A stretch of 15,372 bases of DNA from Chloroflexota bacterium (GTDB taxonomy: Bacteria > Chloroflexota > Dehalococcoidia > JACQGW01), in assembly GCA_016199325.1 (NCBI GenBank), contig JACQGW010000062.1, forward strand, positions 1 to 15,372. Direction: 5' to 3'. The position numbers were made by a program, and so were the translations under genes. This document shows, piece after piece, positions 1-6,277 of the stretch (the first letter of the stretch is position 1; each line of letters opens with the position of its first letter). Below the pieces are notes generated by a model that was given only the letters and a program-made list of their open reading frames with translations, did not search any database and was not told the origin of the DNA.

Positions 1-60
1 GATTTCACGAGTGTTTCCGCCAGTCGGATACGCGCGATCCGGCTTTTTTCAGGGGACTCC

Positions 61-81
61 TGTCATGCTGAGCCGCAGCGA
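61..81 (+). repeat. Partial copy of the TGTCATGCTGAGCCGCAGCGA repeat
   Basis: These 21 bases are identical to bases 112-132, the start of the left arm of the full palindrome just downstream. After the shared GCAGCGA the two copies diverge. This looks like a decayed or half copy of the same dispersed element, sitting directly before a complete one. Two copies in tandem suggest the 5' flank of the glycosyltransferase gene is a repeat-rich spacer and not coding sequence. Confidence 0.7.
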
Positions 82-111
82 GTCCCTCGCGGATCCGGAT
101 GTCCCCCCGTC

Positions 112-188
112 TGTCATGCTGAGCCGCAGCGAAGCATCTCCCGGACGAGCAGCGTCCGGGAGATGCTTCGCTGCGGCTCAGCATGACA
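112..188. repeat. 36-bp perfect inverted repeat with 5-nt loop ('SRSEAS/AQHD' palindrome)
   Basis: Left arm 112-147 and right arm 153-188 are exact reverse complements; the loop is AGCAG (148-152). Read in the downstream gene's frame it encodes MLSRSEASPGR...CFAAAQHDN. From general knowledge, this kind of peptide recurs as a spurious N-terminus or false small protein across many GC-rich bacteria because the underlying DNA is a dispersed palindromic repeat. It could fold into a strong hairpin in RNA or cruciform DNA. There is no T-run, so it is not a classical intrinsic terminator, although it may stop or stabilise transcripts. Confidence 0.85.
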
Positions 189-217
189 ATGGAGGGGCCA
201 GCCAGGGTCGACCGGAC

Positions 218-2650
218 TTGCCGGATACGTCACCAACCGCAGACCGGAGACCTGAAACCCCGAACCCACCGTTGCTGGACCTCGCCGTGCTCGTCCTTGT
301 CACGCTCGTGGCCTTCGCCCTGCGGCTCCACCGGCTGGCCGACGGCAACGTCTGGTGGGATGAGGGGTACAGCATCTCCCTGGCCCGCCAGGACCTCGTC
401 TCGCTCGCCCTGGCGACGGCCGGCGACGTCCACCCGCCGGTGCATTACTGGTTCCTCCACGGCTGGATTCGGCTGGTGGGCGAGACCGAGCTCGTCGTCC
501 GTTTTTCCTCTGTCTGGTTCGCGCTGCTGGCGATTCCCCTCATCTACCGGCTTGGCCGCCGGATCTTCGGGCGCGAGGTCGGACTCACCGCCGCGGCGCT
601 TCTCGCGACGAGCCGCTTCCACGTCGAATGGTCCCAGCAGATCCGGATGTACACGCTGGTGATGGTGCTGGCGATGCTCTCCATCGCCCTGACGCTGCGG
701 CTCTGGGAGCGGCCGCGCCGGCGTGACTGGGCGGCCTCCGTCGCCGTGACGACGGCGGGCCTGTACACCCTCTATCTCAGCGGGCTCGTGCCGCTGGTCG
801 AGAGCCTGGCGACGGGCCTTCTCTGGCTCCTGCCGGTGGGCGGCCGGCGGTTGAGCGCGGGCTTCCTGGCGCGCTGGACCGGCGCCCAGCTCCTCTCGCT
901 GGCGCTCTTCGCCCCGTGGGTCGCGCTGTTCCTCAACACACCCCACGCGACGCCGAAGCTCCTGTATCCCATCGACCTGCGCGGCTTCCTCCACGCGAGC
1001 GCCACGGCCTTCCCGCTGGGCATCTCGGCCTACGTCGAGCGGTACACGCCGGTCACGCTGGCGCACCTCGCGATCCTGGCCCTGGCCGTCGCCGTCGTCG
1101 CCCGCCGCCCCCTTCAGCGGGTCGGCGTCCTCCTCTACGCCCTGCTGCTGATTCCGCCCGTCGTCGTCTACGCCCTCTCCTTCCCAAACCCGGTGCTCTA
1201 CGCGCCCAACCTCTCGGTCCGCTATCTCCTGATCTTCCTTCCGGCCTATCATCTGCTCGTCGCGGCAGGTTTCCACAAACTCCGCCGCGCGCCGGGCATC
1301 CTGATCGCCGCTTTCCTGGCCGGGGCTGCCGTCTGGTCGCTGATGGACTACTACTCCGGCCGGCGGCTGGTCGACGACTACCAGACGGTCGTTCGCTACC
1401 TGGCGGCGCATGGCCGGACGGGAGACGCGGTGATCCTCAATTCAGACCGGGACTGGCCCATCTACCTGTACTACGCGGGCGGAACGCTGCCCTGGTATGG
1501 TGTCGGTTCGCTGGAGCCCATCGCGCCGGCCGGAGCCGCCGAACTGCTGGCGCCGCTGCTGGCTCGACACGGCAGCCTGTGGCTCCTGACCTCCGACAGC
1601 GCCGCCGACTCCGACCCGGCCGGCCACGTCCCTGCCTGGCTCGGCGCCCACAGCCGACTGGTCGGCACCATCACGGCCGGCCGCCGCGCGCTGGCCCTCT
1701 ACTCGACGGATCCGGCGCGGAGCGTCGGCGGGCCGGTCACCCTCCGCCCGAGCCGGCCGGTGGACGTCGCCTTCGACGGCGGACTCATCGTCCTCGGCTA
1801 CGACCTGCCGGTGGCCGAGATTGCGCCGGATGAGATCCTCCGGCTGGCCGTCTACTGGCAGGTGGCCGGGCCGTTGCCCGCGGATGCGCGGGCCGCGCTC
1901 CGGCTTCTGGACGAGCGCGGCGTCGTCTACCGGGACGTCCCTGTGCCCCTCTCGTTCACGCTACCGCCCGATCGCTGGCCGGCCGGCCAGACGGTGAGGG
2001 CCGACTACGCGCTGCCGATCCCGCGGGCGATGCCGCCAGGCAGTTACACCCTTGTCCTGGCCGCCGTGTTCGGCGACCGGGATCTGCCGGCCGTCGGCTC
2101 TTCGGGCGCGGGCGGCGCGCGCCTCAGGAGCATTCGGGTTGTCGGACCGGGCGTTTCTCAGCCGACTGTCCCCCTTCAGTATCCGACCGACGACTCCCTG
2201 GGCGACCGGATCCGGCTGCTGGGCTATGACCTCGCCACGGCCCCCGGCGGGGAGCTCCAGTCGGGGGTGCCGGTTCGCGGCGCGCTGGCGCCCGGAACGG
2301 CGCTCCGCCTGCGGCTCGCCTGGCAGGCGCTGCGGGCGATGGATCGGCCGTACACCGTCTTCCTCCAGCTCGTCGGCTCGCAGATCAACCCGGCCACCGG
2401 CAACCCGGTCTGGGCCCAGCGCGATGCGTTCCCCCAGGCAGGCCGGCACCCAACGAGCGAATGGGTTCCCGGCGAGGTCGTCCTCGACGACTACGAGCTC
2501 ACGGTCCCGGCGAACGCGCCGCCCGGCGAGTACGTCGTCCAGGTGGGCTTCTATGAGCTGGCGACCGGACGGCGACTGCCGGTCGTGCAGGATGGCCAGG
2601 CAAAGGGCGATAGCATTGTGCTTCTATTAGCTACGCTGCGAAGCCATTAG
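218..2650 (+). CDS. GT39-type (ArnT/PMT-like) integral membrane glycosyltransferase
   Basis: Predicted GT-C fold glycosyltransferase that transfers a sugar from a lipid-phosphate donor on the outer face of the membrane; the acceptor is unknown. Numbering from TTG 218 (810 aa): first membrane helix about 21-39, then the loop motif NVWWDEGYS with acidic pair D48-E49 typical of the family, then HPPVHYW (72-78), and several hydrophobic helices to about residue 380. The C-terminal part is extracytoplasmic and contains two similar modules, each opening with 'LGYDL' (about 522-640 and 660-795). The frame stays open back to GTG 11, but that stretch is the palindromic repeat, so I place the start after it. 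TTG 218, TTG 272 and GTG 287 are possible; none has a clear Shine-Dalgarno site. The last ~13 codons are more AT-rich than the rest, and the 8-bp repeat bracketing the R-M module lies here. The class is well supported; substrate and exact start are not. Confidence 0.82.
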   Translation: MPDTSPTADRRPETPNPPLLDLAVLVLVTLVAFALRLHRLADGNVWWDEGYSISLARQDLVSLALATAGDVHPPVHYWFLHGWIRLVGETELVVRFSSVWFALLAIPLIYRLGRRIFGREVGLTAAALLATSRFHVEWSQQIRMYTLVMVLAMLSIALTLRLWERPRRRDWAASVAVTTAGLYTLYLSGLVPLVESLATGLLWLLPVGGRRLSAGFLARWTGAQLLSLALFAPWVALFLNTPHATPKLLYPIDLRGFLHASATAFPLGISAYVERYTPVTLAHLAILALAVAVVARRPLQRVGVLLYALLLIPPVVVYALSFPNPVLYAPNLSVRYLLIFLPAYHLLVAAGFHKLRRAPGILIAAFLAGAAVWSLMDYYSGRRLVDDYQTVVRYLAAHGRTGDAVILNSDRDWPIYLYYAGGTLPWYGVGSLEPIAPAGAAELLAPLLARHGSLWLLTSDSAADSDPAGHVPAWLGAHSRLVGTITAGRRALALYSTDPARSVGGPVTLRPSRPVDVAFDGGLIVLGYDLPVAEIAPDEILRLAVYWQVAGPLPADARAALRLLDERGVVYRDVPVPLSFTLPPDRWPAGQTVRADYALPIPRAMPPGSYTLVLAAVFGDRDLPAVGSSGAGGARLRSIRVVGPGVSQPTVPLQYPTDDSLGDRIRLLGYDLATAPGGELQSGVPVRGALAPGTALRLRLAWQALRAMDRPYTVFLQLVGSQINPATGNPVWAQRDAFPQAGRHPTSEWVPGEVVLDDYELTVPANAPPGEYVVQVGFYELATGRRLPVVQDGQAKGDSIVLLLATLRSH
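2607..2614 (+). repeat. Direct repeat GCGATAGC, left copy (candidate R-M island boundary)
   Basis: The same eight bases occur at 6262-6269, a few bases beyond the stop of the large kinase gene, so the two copies enclose the three R-M genes. This copy lies inside the 3' end of the glycosyltransferase gene. It could be a target-site duplication from insertion of the R-M module, but an 8-bp match between two short flanks can also arise by chance. Confidence 0.3.
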
Positions 2651-2741
2651 CCCGGTCGCCTAGTCAAATGGTGTTGACGGTGAAGCGTGTGTTGCGATGG
2701 CTGGCGGAAGCTGTGAGTGTGCCTCCCCCCTTTGAATGAAG

Positions 2742-2747
2742 TATACT
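2742..2747 (+). promoter_or_regulatory. Candidate -10 box (TATACT) of the methyltransferase gene
   Basis: TATACT matches the sigma-70 consensus -10 at 5 of 6 positions and lies about 60 nt before the preferred ATG. No good -35 is visible 16-18 nt upstream, so it may need an activator or be weak. The box is the core of the 8-bp palindrome AGTATACT (2740-2747). Downstream, CTGTGGAC at 2757-2764 resembles the CTGTAGAC of the controller-gene dyad (7 of 8), a possible second controller site. Confidence 0.35.
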
Positions 2748-2793
2748 CGTGACATACTGTGGACCGGTCATCGGCCTTATCTCAGTCTCGCTT

Positions 2794-2798
2794 GAGGA
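2794..2798 (+). promoter_or_regulatory. Shine-Dalgarno site GAGGA selecting ATG 2807
   Basis: GAGGA lies 8 nt before ATG 2807. The longer in-frame alternative, GTG 2759, has no comparable site, so ATG 2807 is preferred. Confidence 0.6.
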
Positions 2799-2806
2799 CT
2801 TCTCGA

Positions 2807-4834
2807 ATGCAGTTGAGCCTGGCCCTTGTGACTGAGCGCGGTAACGGGAAGCCGCTCCTTCCCCTGTCGCCAAAGGAAGCCTATCGGAACATCCGCAACT
2901 ATCTCGCGGGCCAGTTCATTGGTGCGACTCGCGATGAGACCCTCCTTCACGAAACACTGAAATGCCTGTTCTGCAAGCTCTATCTCACCAAGCGAGGGAA
3001 CATCGTCGACCACAGCAGTGATCCCCCGAAGATCGCATCATTGTATAAACAGGCGCTCAAGGAAGTGCATGCGCTCCTGCCATCCGTATCCGATCCCGAC
3101 GATATCCTCCGCCTCGATCCTGCTAGCATTGCGTATGTTCACCTCCAGCTTGATGCCATCGCAATGGATGACTGGAACCGTGATCCGTTCGGCGACGCGT
3201 ATGAGGCGTTCGTCGGATCGATCATTCGCGGCCAGGAAGGGCAATTCTTCACTCCCCAGAATGCTGTGAATCTCCTCGTCACGATTGTCGATCCACGTCC
3301 TGGCGAGAGAGTCATCGACCCAGCCTGTGGCGCCGGCGGCTTCTTGAGCGCGACTGCTCGTCACCTGGTCGTGCAAGGAGCTTCTCCTGAGACTGCAGCA
3401 GCGCACGTTTTTGGCGTGGACAAGGATCGCTACCTGAGCAGTCTTGCATCGGCTCGTCTCTCATTCGTGACGCTTGCGCCTGTGAATGTGTTCTGCGCCG
3501 ACTCGCTTGCGTGGCGGGCCGAAGAGGGGCAGGAATTTGCTCTTCACAGTGCAATGGGCACCTTTGATGTCGTGTTGACCAATCCGCCCTTTGGTTCCCG
3601 CATCATTGCCGTATCGCCGAGTGTGCAGCGGTCGTTTGACCTCGGCCACCGCTGGCGCCTCGATGGGCGAAAGCGCACATTCACACGGCTCGCGGAGTTG
3701 CAGCCCTCGGTTCCGCCGCAAGTGCTGTTCATTGAGCGGTGCCTTGCCCTCGTCCGCCCCGGCGGTCGGATTGGGATGGTGGTTCCCGAGAGTCTGATTT
3801 CTGGCAAGGTCTATCGGCACGTCGTTGAGTTCATCCGGCACCATGCCGATATCCTGTCGGTGATCGGCATGCCCGAGTCCCTCTTCAAGAGCTCAGGGAA
3901 GGGTGGAACCCATACCAAGACCTGTCTGCTGGTAATGCGCAAGAAGTCTGCTCCGCCGTCCGGTAGAAGCCTCCCGATCTTTATGGCTGAGGCACAGTGG
4001 TGTGGAAACGACAGTCGGGGACGTGAGCTTGAGCTTGACGATTTGCCTGAGATCGCGCAGCGATTTGAACAGTTCCGAGGTGGCACGTTACGGGAGCTCG
4101 ATCACCTCGGGTACGCGGTATCACCCGACAAGTTAGTCGATAACATCCTCGCTCCTCGCTACTACAGCCCAGACGTTGCGGCCGGGTTGGCGCTGCTTCA
4201 GGATACCCACGACATGGTGAGGCTCGGAGACCTTGTCGCGGCCGGGCTTATCCAGCTCACTAGCGGTGATGAGATCGGCAAACTGGCCTACGGCACGGGG
4301 CCGATTCCCTTCGTGCGCACATCGGATATCTCGAACTGGGAGATCAAGGTTGACCCCAAGCACTGCGTCAGCGACGAGATCTACCAGAGCTTGGCCAAAA
4401 AGCAGGATGTGCGCGAAGGGGACATCCTCATGGTGCGGGATGGCACCTACCTGATCGGCACCTGCGCGCTTATCACGAAGTATGACATCCGCATGCTCTT
4501 CCAGAGTCACCTCTACAAGCTTCGAGTCACCGACCGCGCCCAGCTCTCTCCCTACCTGCTGCTCGCGTTACTCAGTTCGGCCCCGGTGCGGCGCCAGATC
4601 AAAGCGAAGCGCTTCACGCAGGATATCATCGATTCTCTGGGCGATCGCATCCATGAGCTGGTTCTCCCCATTCCGAAGAACCGAGTTGTCCGGGAGCGCG
4701 TGACCGCGATGGTCAAGCAAGCGATTCAGCAGCGTATCGAGGCACGCGAGCTCGCGCGCCGCGCCTGTCAGGAACTCGTCGGGGATGCGAATGCTGGCGT
4801 CGTCTTCGACCCGGATGCTGCTTCGGTCCTCTGA
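2807..4834 (+). CDS. N6-adenine DNA methyltransferase with C-terminal target-recognition domain (Type I M-S-like, R-M system)
   Basis: Predicted to methylate adenine in a specific DNA site using S-adenosylmethionine, protecting the host from the adjacent endonuclease. Numbering from ATG 2807 (675 aa): an all-helical HsdM-like N-terminus (1-140), motif X-like GQFFTP (145-150), SAM-binding motif I DPACGAGG (171-178) and catalytic motif IV NPPF (259-262). Residues about 470-630 resemble a Type I HsdS or Type IIG recognition domain, with IPFVRTSDIS, REGDILMVRDGT and an LPIP segment. It is thus an M subunit with half a specificity subunit attached, with no nuclease domain at either end, and about 150 aa longer than a plain HsdM. 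A single recognition domain suggests an asymmetric target. It is convergent with the endonuclease gene, 11 bp apart. GC is much lower than in the flanks: 31 of 60 in 3001-3060 by hand count, against 47 of 60 in 10321-10380. A solitary methyltransferase is unlikely given the neighbours. Confidence 0.9.
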   Translation: MQLSLALVTERGNGKPLLPLSPKEAYRNIRNYLAGQFIGATRDETLLHETLKCLFCKLYLTKRGNIVDHSSDPPKIASLYKQALKEVHALLPSVSDPDDILRLDPASIAYVHLQLDAIAMDDWNRDPFGDAYEAFVGSIIRGQEGQFFTPQNAVNLLVTIVDPRPGERVIDPACGAGGFLSATARHLVVQGASPETAAAHVFGVDKDRYLSSLASARLSFVTLAPVNVFCADSLAWRAEEGQEFALHSAMGTFDVVLTNPPFGSRIIAVSPSVQRSFDLGHRWRLDGRKRTFTRLAELQPSVPPQVLFIERCLALVRPGGRIGMVVPESLISGKVYRHVVEFIRHHADILSVIGMPESLFKSSGKGGTHTKTCLLVMRKKSAPPSGRSLPIFMAEAQWCGNDSRGRELELDDLPEIAQRFEQFRGGTLRELDHLGYAVSPDKLVDNILAPRYYSPDVAAGLALLQDTHDMVRLGDLVAAGLIQLTSGDEIGKLAYGTGPIPFVRTSDISNWEIKVDPKHCVSDEIYQSLAKKQDVREGDILMVRDGTYLIGTCALITKYDIRMLFQSHLYKLRVTDRAQLSPYLLLALLSSAPVRRQIKAKRFTQDIIDSLGDRIHELVLPIPKNRVVRERVTAMVKQAIQQRIEARELARRACQELVGDANAGVVFDPDAASVL

Positions 4835-4845
4835 CGCTACGCCGA

Positions 4846-5925
4846 TCAGTCGGCCCCGAAGAGGTCGTAGTTCTGGCAGATACGCCGAATGAGCGCTTGT
4901 GTTTCTCGCAGTGAAAGGCTGCCTTGGATCCGGTTTCCATCTGACGACACCCAGCCAATATTCTGGGCAGAATGTCCCGCTTGGGGATCGTCGGTGAGCG
5001 CTTTGAGCGGATTGAGATGGCCAACCTGGAAGTCGGCTTTGCCATGCCGCGGATCGTGGATCTCGCGCTCGAATTCGGTGTACGACAGCGGGTCCATCGT
5101 GATGGGACAGCGAAAGGGAGGCGGAAGTCGTGTCAGAAGGCCCGCCGCTTCGAGACTTTCCTGCAGGTCAGAAGGAAACCCCTCGAAGTGGCAGAGCTGG
5201 TTCAGCAAGGTATGCTCGATTTCCACACAACTGCGACGCAAAGCGAAGTGGACAGAGGCAGGGTGCGTCTCCCAACGTTTTTCTCGGTTCGTCTTGTAGG
5301 CACCCGTGAGCACCCGCTCGGTGAGGTATGTCTTCACTCGAATCTTGTCGTACGCCATTGCAAATGACTGTGCGTACCGATTCTGTGCAGGATCCAGGAG
5401 ATACGCGCGCAGCCGCACCACTCGTTTGGGGAGTTCATCCCACATCCAGTAGACGTTGTCGGAGCGGTGCATCGGGGCAGCGAGTCGCCGCTCGCGATAA
5501 TCGACAGGGATCTCGTATGCGACCGATCGCCGGGCACGAAACAATCGCAAGAGGTCGCAGTTCTTGGGGTCGTGCACCGCGATCGCCAAGGAGGACAACA
5601 GTTCTTCGAAGACATGATAGCAGTCCACGAAGCTAGCGTGGCGGGGATCAGTCGTAGCAAGCCGGGAGGTCCACCGGACCTCGAACTTCGTTGAATCGAT
5701 CTTGGGTGTCTTGACCAGCTCGATCAGGAAAGCAGCACGGAGGAGGCTCTGCAGAACATACCGACCATCCGCCGTGCCCAAAGTCGAGGAGACGCGTTCG
5801 TAGTTCTGCCAGACCACGCGTCCAGCCAGGACCGCGGGTATTCGGGCCATGAGGGCAGACATTCTGAAATTGTCGCTTCCGGCCTCTTCTTCAAGAGTAC
5901 TTCTCAGGTCAGCGGCGGAGGTCAC
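4846..5925 (-). CDS. HNH-type restriction endonuclease (R-M system)
   Basis: 359-aa protein, inferred to be the nuclease of the R-M module. The C-terminal third holds a plausible HNH (beta-beta-alpha-metal) site: RCPITMDPLSY (272-282), then FQVGHLNP with candidate general base His303, Asn322 in NIGW, and Asn331 in GNRIQG. This GHLNP...NIGW...GNRIQG pattern is the type found in HNH restriction enzymes; membership of the Alw26I/Eco31I/Esp3I group is possible but I cannot confirm it. Residues 1-260 are mostly helical, carry no motif I recognise, and probably recognise DNA. The start is GTG 5925, overlapping the controller stop by 4 nt (GTGA), so translation is probably coupled to the controller. 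The gene ends 11 bp from the end of the convergent methyltransferase gene. Endonuclease identity rests on the HNH motif plus context. Confidence 0.75.
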   Translation of the reverse strand: MTSAADLRSTLEEEAGSDNFRMSALMARIPAVLAGRVVWQNYERVSSTLGTADGRYVLQSLLRAAFLIELVKTPKIDSTKFEVRWTSRLATTDPRHASFVDCYHVFEELLSSLAIAVHDPKNCDLLRLFRARRSVAYEIPVDYRERRLAAPMHRSDNVYWMWDELPKRVVRLRAYLLDPAQNRYAQSFAMAYDKIRVKTYLTERVLTGAYKTNREKRWETHPASVHFALRRSCVEIEHTLLNQLCHFEGFPSDLQESLEAAGLLTRLPPPFRCPITMDPLSYTEFEREIHDPRHGKADFQVGHLNPLKALTDDPQAGHSAQNIGWVSSDGNRIQGSLSLRETQALIRRICQNYDLFGAD

Positions 5926-6167
5926 TTGTCTGCCTCAACGCCGTAGTTCGAGAAGAGCAGCGAGATGGGCAGGGAGAGCCCCTTGGCGAGTTTCTCAATG
6001 CTCACAAGGGAGATGTTCCGCGCACCTCGCTCGACATCGGCGACATACGTTCGGTGCAGCCCCGCACGATCGGCGAGCTCTTCCTGTGAGATGCCCAGCT
6101 CAAGTCGCCTTCTTCGAACGGCGGCACCGAAGCGCACCCTGACATCGCGCTGCACTTGCTCACTCAC
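5922..6167 (-). CDS. XRE-family transcriptional regulator, R-M controller (C) protein
   Basis: 81-aa helix-turn-helix protein of the size and type of Type II R-M controller proteins. The HTH core ISQEELADRAGLHRTYVADVERG (about residues 25-47) is followed by ISLVSIEKLAKGL and an LFSNYG end, as in C.AhdI/C.Esp1396I-like proteins. Such proteins bind a dyad before their own gene, first activating and later repressing it, so that nuclease appears only after methylation. The GTG 6167 start has no Shine-Dalgarno site, but a promoter places transcription at or next to that GTG, which fits the leaderless mRNAs known for several C genes. The stop overlaps the endonuclease start by 4 nt, forming a C-R operon. 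An ordinary XRE repressor is the alternative, but position and size strongly favour a C protein. Confidence 0.88.
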   Translation of the reverse strand: MSEQVQRDVRVRFGAAVRRRRLELGISQEELADRAGLHRTYVADVERGARNISLVSIEKLAKGLSLPISLLFSNYGVEADK

Positions 6168-6174
6168 GCAGCCA

Positions 6175-6203
6175 CCAATACCGAAATGACGACGATCTGT
6201 CTA
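6175..6203 (-). promoter_or_regulatory. Candidate leaderless promoter of the controller-endonuclease operon
   Basis: On the - strand, -35 TAGACA (6203-6198), 17-nt spacer, -10 TATTGG (6180-6175). Only 7 nt separate the -10 from GTG 6167, which puts the expected transcription start at the start codon. This explains why no ribosome-binding site is seen. The -35 lies inside the dyad at 6197-6208. Confidence 0.45.
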
Positions 6204-6208
6204 CAGAC
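6197..6208. promoter_or_regulatory. Candidate C-protein operator (overlapping dyads GTCT-AC-AGAC / CTGT-CT-ACAG)
   Basis: The + strand holds CTGT at 6197-6200 and ACAG at 6203-6206, and also GTCT at 6199-6202 and AGAC at 6205-6208. These are two interleaved inverted repeats, about 30-40 bp before the controller start and over its -35. Position and dyad character suit autoregulation by the controller. The dyads are short, so binding is a guess. Confidence 0.4.
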
Positions 6209-6261
6209 GATGAGTGACAACCTGCCGAGGCGATGTGCATACAACAGAGGGTGACGGTGGT

Positions 6262-6269
6262 GCGATAGC
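6262..6269 (+). repeat. Direct repeat GCGATAGC, right copy (candidate R-M island boundary)
   Basis: Second copy of the octamer at 2607-2614. It lies 8 bp beyond the stop codon of the large kinase gene, on the side facing the R-M module. If it is a target duplication, the inserted segment runs from about 2615 to 6269. Confidence 0.3.
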
Positions 6270-6277
6270 CAAGAGGA

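Noticed and set aside
112..188. Intrinsic terminator for an upstream gene.
   Set aside because: The arms are far longer than a terminator stem, there is no T-run, and a second partial copy lies next to it; a dispersed repeat explains it better.
230..1411. A 393-codon open frame on the - strand opposite the glycosyltransferase.
   Set aside because: Highly charged Arg/Glu/Gln-rich composition with no domain; it mirrors the codon bias of the real + strand gene.
2674..2702. TTGACG at 2674-2679 as a -35 for the methyltransferase gene.
   Set aside because: No acceptable -10 lies 16-18 nt downstream (ATGGCT at 17 nt), and it is too far from TATACT at 2742.
2759..2806. Longer methyltransferase start at GTG 2759.
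   Set aside because: No Shine-Dalgarno site before it, and the 16 extra residues look unrelated to the HsdM N-terminus; ATG 2807 has GAGGA at 8 nt.
2807..4834. Type IIG single-chain restriction-modification enzyme.
   Set aside because: No PD-(D/E)XK-like nuclease region before the methyltransferase domain; the N-terminus matches the HsdM helical domain.
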